DNA from: Eucommia ulmoides
Lineage: Eukaryota; Streptophyta; Magnoliopsida; Garryales; Eucommiaceae
Assembly: GCA_016647705.1 (NCBI GenBank)
Contig: JAENRU010000487.1
Location: 1,116,001 to 1,180,000 of the forward strand
Reading direction: 5' to 3'
DNA length: 64,000 nucleotides
This document shows, one piece after another, positions 46,830 through 58,129 of this stretch. Position numbers and translations under genes: made by a program. The stretch's first letter is position 1. Each line of letters starts with the position of its first letter. The notes below the pieces were generated by a model, which saw only the letters and a list, made by a program, of their open reading frames with translations, did not search any database and was not told where the DNA came from.

Positions 46830-48400
46830 TATTTTTATCATCACTTATTCCTCTTGTGACAAATGATTACACTTTGTCCTCTTGTGATTTGATCGAATTG
46901 CGTTTTATATTTTTGTCGTATTTTTATTTTTCTTTTAAAGTTAATGTTCAAATCTCAAAAAGTTAGAATTAATAAACAATTTAATATTAATTGACATTTA
47001 TAGTCTACATTGGGTTAGGTCGTACCGGTGTAAATTGGTCGGGTCATAGGGATATAAATTGTTCTGTTCAGGTTTGGTAGGATGGCTTTAGAGCAAAAGC
47101 CACACTTTTTTGCTTTATTTTCGGGATGGGCAGTACCTAATTTTTGAAGGGACTAAACCTCCCGGTCAATCGGTTAGATGCAAATTACCCCGTTAAAATT
47201 AAAAATTAAGGAATAAATTTGTTGGACAGGCCGGATTGAGTTCCATGGGTAGTTACTAAACCGGCATGCCACTATCTTTATTTTTGGGTTAGTCCGAGTC
47301 AAGTTGTATATATTTCTCTAAGAGAGCTAATTTGACCCTTTTTTCTACTCGGAATGGGTTGATTGGATGAGTACGAGTAACAGGTTTTTCTAGATTTCTA
47401 TCGGGGTGGGTAATATCCGTTTTCCCTACTTTTTCTTTTTCTATATTCTCTGGGTCATGATGATTCAGTCCGGATCAGATATAGAGGTAAAAAATTTCAT
47501 TTTACACAATTCGGGCGAATATTTAATAGTGTCACTTTAATCTGAACCATATAAGGGTAAATGACAGACAAAAATATTAGAGATGGATATAAAATACAAT
47601 TCGATCAAATCAAGGGGCGAAATCTAATTAATTCTTATGGAGGAGATGCAAAAGAAAATGGCGGCTGTTTGGGCTCGGTTAATGGAATGGGTTGGGCCCA
47701 CAATTGATGACATTGTGGGCCTGTCTTCTAGATCTCCTTGGATCATTGCACCATGTATATATGGCTTGTATTTCAGAACAAAAAAATAATAATTAAAAAC
47801 TAAAAAAATAAAAATAAAAATATTGGGTTAATGACTCTTTGCCCCCCTTTGGTTTGATCGAACTACAATTTAGATGTTGTGGTATTTTCGTAAACGCTTA
47901 CCCCTGTGGTCAATCTGAAGTGTAACGGTTAGTTAACGGTCAAATCTAAACTAATAAAAATTAATAAATTATTTAATATAATTGATATTCCAATCCCTGA
48001 GTTAGATTGGTTCAAATGCTATCAATTAGTCAAATCTCAAAAACTCAAAATTGATGCGTCATTTAATATTAATTGACATTATATCCCTAAATCAAGTTGA
48101 ATCGAATGCTATTTGTCGGTCAAATCTCAAAAACACAAAATTAATAAATTATTTAATATTAATTGGCATTTATACTTCCGAGCCAGGTCAAATCGGATGG
48201 TATTTTTTGTCCTTTGTTTTGTTTTTTTCCCTTTTCTTTGTTTTCCCAGGTCAGGTCGGATTAGATCAGATATAAGGGTAAAATTACCTTTCGGTAAAAT
48301 TTTGTTATTTATTTAATTGGTGCACTTAAATGAACAAATCATCGGGTTCGGGTAGATGTATCTCGACATTTGTGAACACTTAATCCTTTTGCAATGATGG
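46830..48400. repeat. Dispersed repeat, at least two tandemly placed copies
   Basis: Copies at about 46830-47640 and 47820-48400 carry the family phrases 'caaatctcaaaaa', 'ttaatattaattgacattta', a 'ggtcaggtcggattagatc' patch and 'aaatgacagacaaaaatatt'. At about 48000-48180 the internal block is itself repeated three times. No gene is present. Confidence 0.55.
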
Positions 48401-48639
48401 GGTCAAACCGAAGAAGATCGTGGTTGTTTTACAACTTTGAGCTTTTAGTTATTCTGATTAGATTAGACTAGAATAGATTAGATTAGATTTTTTTTAATTA
48501 ATATTTTTTTATTTAATTGGTTATTTTTTATTATTTGTTATCTTAACCCTTCTTCTTTTATCATCACTATTATTATTAGGGTAAATGGATTTTTACCCCC
48601 TTGAAATTTGGACGAATTTCACTTTATTCCCCGTGTTAT

Positions 48640-49115
48640 TTTCGTCATTATTTTTCCGTCATTTTGCAAAAAGTGCAACGATTACATCATTAGTTGGAAT
48701 AGATAAAAAAAAATATATATTATTCATTATCTTTTTTTTTTTCCCTTGTTTTGGTTTGGTTTTATTTATTTTTTTTATTTAATTAGCAAAGATAATATAA
48801 TTTATTATTTATTTAATTTATTCTATATAAAAATTATTTATTATGAATTTGGCCCCGTTTGGTTAGTGTTTTCGTTCTTAACACTCTAAAAAATTAATGT
48901 ACAGAAACGTATTTGGTAAATGCTTTTTTGGTCTCATCCCATCCCAAAAATTATGGAGTTATTTTTTAAGGTCTTATTTGGTTAGTGTTCCCATCCCACA
49001 ATTCTTGTTCCTACTCCCAGATGTTTGGGAACGTATTTGGTAAACCCGTTTTCATTTACATTCCATCCCAAAAATTTAGGATTGATTCTTGAATTCCTTA
49101 AGGAGATGAGAATAA
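48640..49115. repeat. Repeat segment paralogous to the site holding solo LTRs C and D
   Basis: 'aaaaagtgcaacgattacatc' at 48667 through 'tgaatttggccccgtttggttagtg' at about 48867 matches the sequence flanking and between the two solo LTRs (51085-51109, 53856-53942, 56623-56710), but without the LTRs. It continues into a GTTTGGTTAGTG-family MITE to about 49115. Confidence 0.65.
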
Positions 49116-49737
49116 AAAAAAAAAAAAAAAAGGGCAATCAGTGGGAAGTCTCATATTTCACCTTTAATTGGTAAAAAATCCCAGAGGCGAAAGAAAATTT
49201 AGTTTTAGTCCCGCCTATTTTAAAAAGACTTAAGTTTTGCATACACGTGGTTACATGTAACAAATTTGTTGGTAAAATTATTGTATTTTGTAATATGTAA
49301 CAACTTTGTGTGTAAAAATTTTTTAGATGTAACAAAAATCACACAAAATACATGTAATTAATTATATATAACTAAATGTACACAAATACATGTAACTAAT
49401 ATTAGACTAATTTATGTATCCAATTTTTGTTACATGTCACAAAATATTATACATATATATATAATTGTAACATGTAACTAATATTATATAAGTACATGTA
49501 ACAAAAAATATACAGATATATATAAAAAAATAATAATTATGAAATTATAACTAATATTCGTTACATGCAACTAATATTCACTATAAAACTCCTGCAATGT
49601 CCCTACAATTCTTGCAATGCGGGATTAAAATTCAAGTGAAATCCAACTTAAAGAACTAAATCAAAACCTAATATTAAGAAAGGACTAATCACATATTACA
49701 CCCTAAAAAAGGACTAATCGCCAATTTTCCCTAAAAA
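49116..49737. mobile_element. MITE with repeated ACATGTAAC motifs
   Basis: It begins 'gggcaatcagtgggaagtc' and ends 'gactaatcgccaattttccc', weakly inverted. The middle repeats 'acatgtaac' (often within GTTACATGTAAC dyads) about ten times between 49250 and 49570. A relative lies at 56930-57330. No coding. Confidence 0.5.
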
Positions 49738-49839
49738 AAATTGTTGATTCTTTTCAATCCTATTCGTTCTCATCCCAAAATAGGGCATGCTCGTCGTTTA
49801 CCAAATTATTAATGAGGAAAACTAATACCACTTAATTCT

Positions 49840-50260
49840 CAGCTACACGATCATCTCTTCGTTCCTTTTTCTTTTTCACTTCGCCATCAGTGTTCTCTCT
49901 TCCTCCATCGCTAATCTCATCATCGTCTCCAGCCATCGTTGTCTTCCTCGCCGTCGTTGTGTAAGTTCTCTCTCACTCCTCTTTCTCGCTAGCTACTATG
50001 TTTCTCTCCATGTCAGAAATCGATGTTGTCTGGGTTTCTCTATTGTTTTTTTCCCTGCAGAAATCGATGATTTTCTTCATCATTTGCTTCAGGGTAAGCC
50101 AGCTACAGGTCGGGGTCTGATTCTCTCATCAAATCACGGTTGGGTTCAGACAACATCTTTGTCGGTATAAAATAAGGAGAATGAGTGATAAGAATGTTGT
50201 CTTGGACTGCCATGATTGTCAGGTATGCTTCTTTGATCAACCCCCTTTTTTTTTTCTTCA
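49840..50260 (+). other. Gene-like 5' leader with consensus splice sites, no gene body
   Basis: A pyrimidine-rich leader ends at 49960 before a perfect donor (GTAAGT). An acceptor TTTCCCTGCAG ends at 50060, and an ATG at 50181 opens 14 codons (MSDKNVVLDCHDCQ) before a donor GTATGC at 50223. No following exon was recognised up to 51109. It could be the 5' end of a transposase gene kept in a deleted element, or of a captured gene. Confidence 0.3.
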
Positions 50261-50269
50261 AATGAAAAA

Positions 50270-51109
50270 CATATTAATCATTTTTTTAACATTATAACTC
50301 TAGTTAATTTATTATAATTTTTTATTTTTTTAATATTTTGAAGATTCAACGTATTATGGAATTAATTATCGTTTGACATTTATTGTTCCTTTGAAGATTT
50401 ATCTTTTGACTATTTTGTGTAGGGTTATTATGAATTTTAACTGAATTTTGTTTATGTTTAATTAATGTTTAAGAGTTGGTTGTAATTAAGTATATTGATA
50501 TCTTAGAATAAGAGTTTGACAATGTCGTGTATGGTTATTTGATTGTTTTTAACACAGTTGTATAATTTGAGAAATAAAATACTTACGTTTTTTATTTGTT
50601 TGTTGTTTATTGAGTGTTTATGTTTTTAGTTTTGAAAACATGCACAAATATAAATCAGGTAATGATTTTTAGCATATGGAGGGAATATGATTTTTTTCTC
50701 CAAAAGTATTTTGCTATTAAACGGTGAACTATTGGCTATGGAACACAATTCATCACCTTTGACAAAAAACTTTCGCTATATAATTGTATTTTTGTCACCA
50801 AAAATCATATTTAATAAAATTGGACATCTATTGAACGGTGTTTATATTTAATATGTCGATATTTTTATATATTTATTTGAATGTTTATTTTTTTTAATAT
50901 GGTGCATTATCATACATTTAAAGAAATAAAAAAAAATGTTGAGGAAACAATTCCATAATAATGTCATTACCAAATGCAATTATATTCCCAGAAAAAAATA
51001 AAATTTTATCGTTATCAAACACCTTTTTCAAAAGAAAATATAATTTTCATCTCATTCATCCCTGTTTTTTGGGAGTGGGATGGAAAAAGTGCAACGATTA
51101 GATTATTAA
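50270..51109. other. AT-rich spacer, no gene seen
   Basis: T-rich sequence. The end (50950-51075) contains MITE-like phrases ('ataataatgtcattaccaaa', 'tttttgggagtgggatgg') leading into the paralogous site that holds solo LTR C. Confidence 0.4.
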
Positions 51110-53855
51110 TGTCACAATCCGTCCCGGACACCCATCATCCCGGGGCTGGCGTGACTACAACATGACATCACCAAAACCCCAAATAACCTAATATAAATGA
51201 CAATATACACCCATTGTATAATACATACATCTATTATGGGGGGCATACCCGGTCCGAAGTTTTTCTAACTAAAAGTATTCATCCCTAAACCTTCTTAGGT
51301 TCGCCTTTGACAGCTTCTCTCAATCGTCCACATGACTCCATCACATAGCTCTACCTAGTGCCAGTAGGGGACCGACTCCTAGTTATTGTACCTGTGAGTG
51401 TACTGCCTTCTTAGTAAAATATTTTTTTAAAATACTAATACGTTCTAAATATTTCCACAATTTAGTATGGATCAAGCACAGGTATATAAGCAATGAAAAT
51501 AAAGCAATATAGATAAGTTCCATTCAAATCCATCTAGTATAAAATCATACCAATCATCATAATAAATAATATCAAATCAACCAATATACGTAAAACATCA
51601 CATCTCAAGCACTACTCTCAAACACATACCTCCAACACACACACTCTAGCCAGCCCTAGTGATCGTTTTAACCTCACGATCGGGAGTTGCAGCGGTACTG
51701 TAACATCCGTAGGAATGCCTTCCTACGAAATATCCACACCCCTTTTTGGGGAGAAATATAATCCACACCCCTTACAGGGAGAAACATAATCCACACCCCT
51801 TACGGGGAGAAACAACTATGGCATCGTCAAAATCAAATACAGCATCATCGAATCACAACTCAATAAATATTGTCTACTCAACATCATCAAATTACCACGT
51901 CTATCTCTTTTCCTCAACACCAACATTTAAATCCAAAAATCATATTTCATACCTTTTTTTAAAGAAAACGTCTAATTTTATCACAATTACTTTTTCCCCC
52001 TCTTATTTATAGAAAACCCGGCATTTTTAGAAAAACAGATATTTTCTATTCTCTGTTAGAAAAACACCGTCTGATTTCACAGAAACCAACAAAAATTTAT
52101 TTTCAACTTCTTAACGAAAACCATCGAAATCTTCCGAAAAATCCAATTTACCAACTCACTCAAATACTGCTTGATTCATATCATTTATAAATTCATACAG
52201 TTTAAATAATCACATGTTTCATCATGTATATTCATAGAAAATAGTTTGGCAAGAAGACAGTACACTCACCTCGATATCTGTTTTGCAAAACTGACATTGA
52301 CCGCACTCTATCTGGACGCCAGTGTTTGCGAACCTAATAGTGGCAGAGTCTAAATTAATATCTTATCTAAAACATCCTAATCATACAATGCAAACCCTAT
52401 ATACCGAATCGTTACTAATTTTATGTACCACGTACTTAAAATTAATTAATCGTCACGAAATTATTATGATTTTAGGATTTGTAACACTAACTAAAATTTA
52501 ATTTAACGAGAATTAATAATCGATTGAAGTTTCACCTATTTCCGAAACATTTGGCGACCACGAGATGGATTTTAGATTTTCCTGGGGTGATTTTTGCAAT
52601 CTCTCCTCTTTTTCTTTCTTTTTCTTTCTTCTTTTTCATCCTGGTTGCGCTTACTGTTTCTGTTCTTCTTCCTTCTTCCGACCGCGTCTACCGCCGACCA
52701 CGTCTACCGCCGACCACTCTCTTACTCCTCCTTCACCGACCGCCGACGACCACCTCCTGTCCACCCACGCCCTCACACACACTCACCGGCCAAACCGACG
52801 GTCACCCACACATACCCACGTCAGTTGAACAGTATACACACACACACACGGTTGGATCACAAACACACACACCCAGAACACATAAACGCACAGCCACCGC
52901 CGGCCAACCTACACCAACGATCACCCCCACCCATGCACATACGCCGTTCCTGTTTCTATTTTGCTGGGTTCTCGCCGACACAACACACACAACGTTGCCG
53001 ACGATCGACAACCCACATACGCCGGTGACAACGGAACAACACCGACCGTAGGGACACCCACTGCCGAACGACCTCACTTACCGACCGCTCCTTGCCGACT
53101 ACCGAACTTTCTCCCTTCTCTCTTCTTTCTCTGTTTCTTTTTTCTTTCTTTTTTTTTTCTTTTTTTTTTTTTCTGTTTTCTGGTTTTGGTTCAGCCGACA
53201 CACTCACACAAACACACGATCACTGTCGACGACGAGCACACTGCCGACGATACACTGACCAACGAACAAAACACACACCCACACTCGCCCAACGCACACA
53301 AACACACACAAAACAGACTTAACGGACTGCCACCACCCATGCCGGACTGCACCCCACCGCCGGCGGACCTCTCTCTCTCTCTTCGCTTTCTCTCTCTTCC
53401 TTCTCCGGTTTACGGTTCCTGTTTTGAGATTTGTTTTTTCGTGATCATTACATGCATAAATCAGCATTTATATGCATGTAGCTAGTGGACTAAGCGTTAA
53501 CCTCCTCCTGCCACGTCACTATTCATGCACTGCTTCCGGCCGGTGGCTCCCGATCACATATATATAAATTTTTTTGTGAAATTACCATTTTCTCCCCTTA
53601 ACTTCTTAATATCTTCATTTTAGTTTACGTCCACTTTTAAGATTTTTCTTAAATTGCAATTGCACCCCTAAAAGTTTTAATTTTAAGTTAAATGTCAATT
53701 TACCTTTCTAAATTGGGATTTACTGTTTCTATATTTTCAATTTGACCCCTAGACTTTTTATTTGAATTTTTAATTGTCCTAGTTTCACCCCGAATTTTCA
53801 CAATTACTCTAAAATACCACTGAAATGACATGCATGCTACGATTGAGGTCTTACA
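51110..53855 (+). mobile_element. Solo LTR C, TSD ATTAA
   Basis: It begins TGTCACAATCCGTCCCGG, ends GATTGAGGTCTTACA, and is flanked by ATTAA on both sides (51105-51109 and 53856-53860). Length is 2746 bp, the same family as A and B. A triplicated 'atccacacccct' type block lies at 51732-51815. Open frames at 52524-53485 come from CA/CT-rich low complexity and are not genes. Confidence 0.93.
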
Positions 53856-53942
53856 ATTAATTGGAATAAATAATAAATAAATAAATTATTCTTTATCTTT
53901 TATCCTTTTTTTTTTCTTTTTTTTTTTTTTTTAAATCAGCAA

Positions 53943-56622
53943 TGTTGGCTCCGTGAGCTACCCAAGAGGGGGGTGAATTGGGTAAATAAAAATTAATCCA
54001 AATAAAATACTTCAAAAATCAAATAATTAATTTTTACTTTAAATTAATTATTATCTTTATAGCACTTGATTTTTCAAACAATTAATTTAATCAATTAATC
54101 AATTTATCCTAAATTAATTATTATCTCTTCATAACAGCAGATAAGAGTTATAAGCTCTAGGTGCACACCCAAACAACACAAAATAAAGTAAAGAAAATAA
54201 ACAATGCAGTATACACTGATATTTCTTGGTTCACCAAGCTACTCTTGGCTAATTCAATCCTCCGAGTCCCACGGAGATTCGCACCCATTAAACCACTAAG
54301 ATTCATTTAAATAGGTAAGAACCAAACCCTTACAAAAATAATTTTTTTTCACAGGCTCAAAATCAACTTTTACAAATTCCTTTTCTCAGGCTCAGGAATA
54401 GCCTCTTCTTTTTCTCAAGTTCAAGAATAACCTTATATTTTCACAGACTAAAGATTAACTAAATTCTATTACAGGGAGAATCACGACCTAATTCTTTTTA
54501 TACCTTAGGCTTAAGAATTAAACTTTACAAAAATGCTCCAAATATCCTTTTACCTGGTAAGGATTGAACCGTTACATAATCACTCAAATTGATTTTATCA
54601 AGGAAGAATTAACACCCAATCTTTTTATACTCTAGGAAAAAATCAAAATCTCAATCTCTTTACCGGAAGAGATTGAAACCCAAAACTACCCTTGATTAGA
54701 CACTCACAATAGTATCTAATCCGACACACAACTCATCAATTACAATAAATTGATAAGTTTTTCTCACTCGGAGTTTCTACCACCTCAAATCAATTTAAAC
54801 TCAATTAATGTCCCGATAATTACTAGTGATAGAATTAAGTGAGGAATATAAAATTTAATTATAAAATTAATGCGGGTAGCACAAAATTGAGTACGTAATC
54901 AAATTATCACACAAATCGTTTTAAAAGATTTTTTTATATTTTTAAAGTTCAAAAACGATTTCACTAGATTAATTATCCAAGCAAGTAATAATAATAATAA
55001 ACTCAATTAAAAATAAGTTTGGAACACTTTCACCAAGAAAACATAAAAATCTGATTATTATAGATATTAGTAACATACAGATAAGTAAGAAATCAGATTT
55101 TCACAAAAAATTATTTTAAAATATTTTTATATAATTTAAAGTTCAGAAAATGATTTTATCAAGATCTTATCAACCAAGCAAATATAAAAAAATAGATATA
55201 CAATAAAGATTAATAGCTTGGAAAGATCTCACCAGAATAACACCGAAGAATTATAGATTGAAACGCTAGACAGTTCAAATCGTGACGCTTACACAATTAG
55301 CGCTTTAACTCAAGAACTCCTCAACAATTGATCTCACAATTTGATCTCTCAAAATAATATCATAATGATGATTCTTATAAAAGCTTATTAACTGAATAGT
55401 TCTTGATATTATTTTTTTTTTTTATGTGAAATTTGCAGGCTACATATAGGGAATTGAAACAAGCTCTCCAACGGCTAGTTTTCAAATGATAAGTATAAAA
55501 AAGCACCTATAGACCCCATATATCATTATATTTTATTTTAGGTATATTTGACTTAATTATAACTTTCAAAATATTCAATTTAGTCCCTCAAATTTATACT
55601 CACTCTCAATTAGATAAGATAGAAAAAATAACATAAACCAAATCGAGAGATATCTAAAATACTTGAACCATATCTATAAGAATATTAATATATTAACTAA
55701 ATAACTCAAAATCTATCTGATCCCTAAGATATCTTGCATATCCCAACTATAAAACGACTAGTAATAGTTACTTTTTGGATCAAAACCATGAAATACTCAA
55801 TTCCTGAAACTGGCCATCGGTTGATTGACTAACACCCATCGATTGACCGCCCAATTCAAGACATAGCCCAAGCCAAAATTCCTTCACCATAAGTCTACCA
55901 CTCATTTTATATCTGTCGACCGAACGATTCAGAGAGTTTAATAAGTCGACTTACCTGTCAATCTAACGATTCAGAGAGTTCACCTTTTAACCATAAGTCG
56001 ACTTACCTATCGATCAAAAGATTCAGAGAGTTTGTCTCATTTCCATAAGTCGACCTAGCGGTCGATTGACCAATTCAGGGACTGAATCTTCTTCCCTACT
56101 CCATTCTATTAGTTGACCGACCAATTTGTGTAGGTCAACCGATTGAGCTGGAACACCTCTCCTAAATTAATTTTCTACTAAATTTCTTCGACGTTTTTGC
56201 CCTTTTAACCGATTGTTTTTCTTGGTTAACTCCACTAAATTCTTAAATTCAATTTTAATTAATTATCTTTCTTAAATCAATTGTTTCTTCTTCAATTACA
56301 CATAGGAGCAAATATGTTAGTTAATTAGGATCATATAAAAAATACACATAATTGTAAAAATATTTTGTGTCGTGTGTGATTCTAATCAGGATATATTAAG
56401 CGTAAAAATTTAACCTGAGTTATTTTCTCTAGGTTCTTCAAATTCTTCGATCTCTTAACATGCATCATCTTTGTCAATGTCTTTAGAATTCATTTAGCAT
56501 TTTTCTCAATATCTTCATGATAATCTCTTCACTGAAACTAATAAATTGAAACACTCAATAAAATTGTTAATTCCACAAAAAATATCAACATTTAATCGTC
56601 CATCAAAATCTTAGGATCAACA
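53943..56622 (+). mobile_element. Solo LTR D, TSD AGCAA
   Basis: It begins TGTTGGCTCCGTGAGCTACC, followed by a 'gaggggggtgaattgggt' phrase, and ends CTTAGGATCAACA, with AGCAA on both sides (53938-53942 and 56623-56627). Length is 2680 bp. It contains repeated 'gattgacc' and 'cgattcagagagtt' phrases (55810-56110). The start resembles large plant LTRs often met in Ty1/copia elements, but family is not proven. A truncated relative is at 15385-16375. Confidence 0.92.
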
Positions 56623-57335
56623 AGCAAAAATAATATAATTTATTATTTATTTAATTTATTCTATTTAAAAATATTTATTATGAATTTGGTCTCGTTTGGT
56701 TAGTATTTTTGTTCCTTGATTTTTGTTCACACTCCATGAATTTTGGGATTGATGTACATAAACGTGTTCGGTAAATACATGTTTGGTCTCATTCTATCCC
56801 AAATTTTTAGGAGTGATTTCCAAATTCTTTAAAAAATGTGAAAAGCAAAAATTGTTGATATTTTTTACTCATATTTTTTTTTCATTCTCAGTTCATTTCC
56901 ATATAAAACTCACGCTTGCTATTTTAGTAAGGGTGTTTCAGTGGCAAGTCCCTTATTTTACCCTTAATTTTAAAAAAAAAAAATCTCATACGCAATTACA
57001 ACTTGTGTTTTAATTTCGCGCATTAAAAAAAATACGGAAAAGCCCAATACAGATGCTGCACTTTTGCAATTACGTGTATCTAATTTGTATGTAAAATATT
57101 TGTTAGATATAACAAATATTACATAAATAACATAATTACATGTAATTTGTAACTTGTGACTAATATTACATAAATACATGTAACTAATGTTACATAGACG
57201 TGAGTACATACTAGACTAATACGCAAGTAAAAATTAATTTAAGGGACTAAATCAAAATTTATATTTTAAATGAGACTAATAATATATTACATCCGCTATT
57301 TAAAGCTAATCACCAATTATCCTTTTTAATAATCT
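56623..57335. repeat. Right part of the paralogous repeat and an ACATGTAAC MITE
   Basis: 56623-56890 continues the segment seen at 48785-48960 ('aataatataatttattattt' and onward). 56930-57330 is a MITE related to 49116-49737, starting 'aagggtgtttcagtggcaag' and containing several 'acatgtaac' motifs. Confidence 0.5.
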
Positions 57336-57339
57336 AATA

Positions 57340-58129
57340 CTAATACTTAAAAATACAAGGAGAAAGAAGTTTTAAAGGATGTTATATAATGCCTCTTTAA
57401 AGCCTTTAGGTGAGTTTATATATATATATTTTTTTTATATATCAAATAATGAGTGACCCAACTCAATTATGTCTCTTTTTGTTTTAATTAATTTTTTTAA
57501 AAACATTATTACACAAATATATCATTAATTTTCTTGCTCCACATTTAAACCATTTAAAAAAATAATTGTAATCCAAAAGCTATTTTCACCCCAAAAGAAA
57601 ATAGATACAATTTAAATGAATTAAATTAATATTAACTGTCTTACAAAAATTCATAAAATTAATCTTAATTTATGATTATTTATTTGTTATTTTATAGTAT
57701 ATTGGTAAAAGTCAATTTATAGAAATATTATTTCACTTTTATGATTGTTTATATAATTTTTAATAATGTATTTGCATTTGGTATTAATAAAACGGCATTA
57801 CTCGCTAAAATATACATATATTTGTTTCAGGATATTACTACTAAAATAATTAAATGATATATATTTATTTCATGTTTTATTATTAAGAAATTATTATATA
57901 TTTTTAAATTAGTTAAATAATATCTATGTATTTTATATTTTAATATTAAAAATTTATTATATTTAGTGGGTATAAAACTAATTCATAATAAAATTCGAGA
58001 ATAATAGTCCCTAATAGGTAATGACTGTTTCGTGTTTCTGTTCCCATCCCATCTAGGTGTTCGTGTTTCGGCTCCTCTTCATCGAGAAAAGGATTTTTCA
58101 TTCTTCATCAAGCAAAATTCATCGCAACA
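57340..58129 (+). promoter_or_regulatory. AT-rich upstream region and leader of CRIPT
   Basis: AT-rich sequence without exons. 58025-58060 carries a 'gtgtttctgttcccatccc' scrap of the MITE family, and the likely leader (about 58060-58129) runs to the ATG at 58130. No clear TATA box was seen. Confidence 0.4.
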
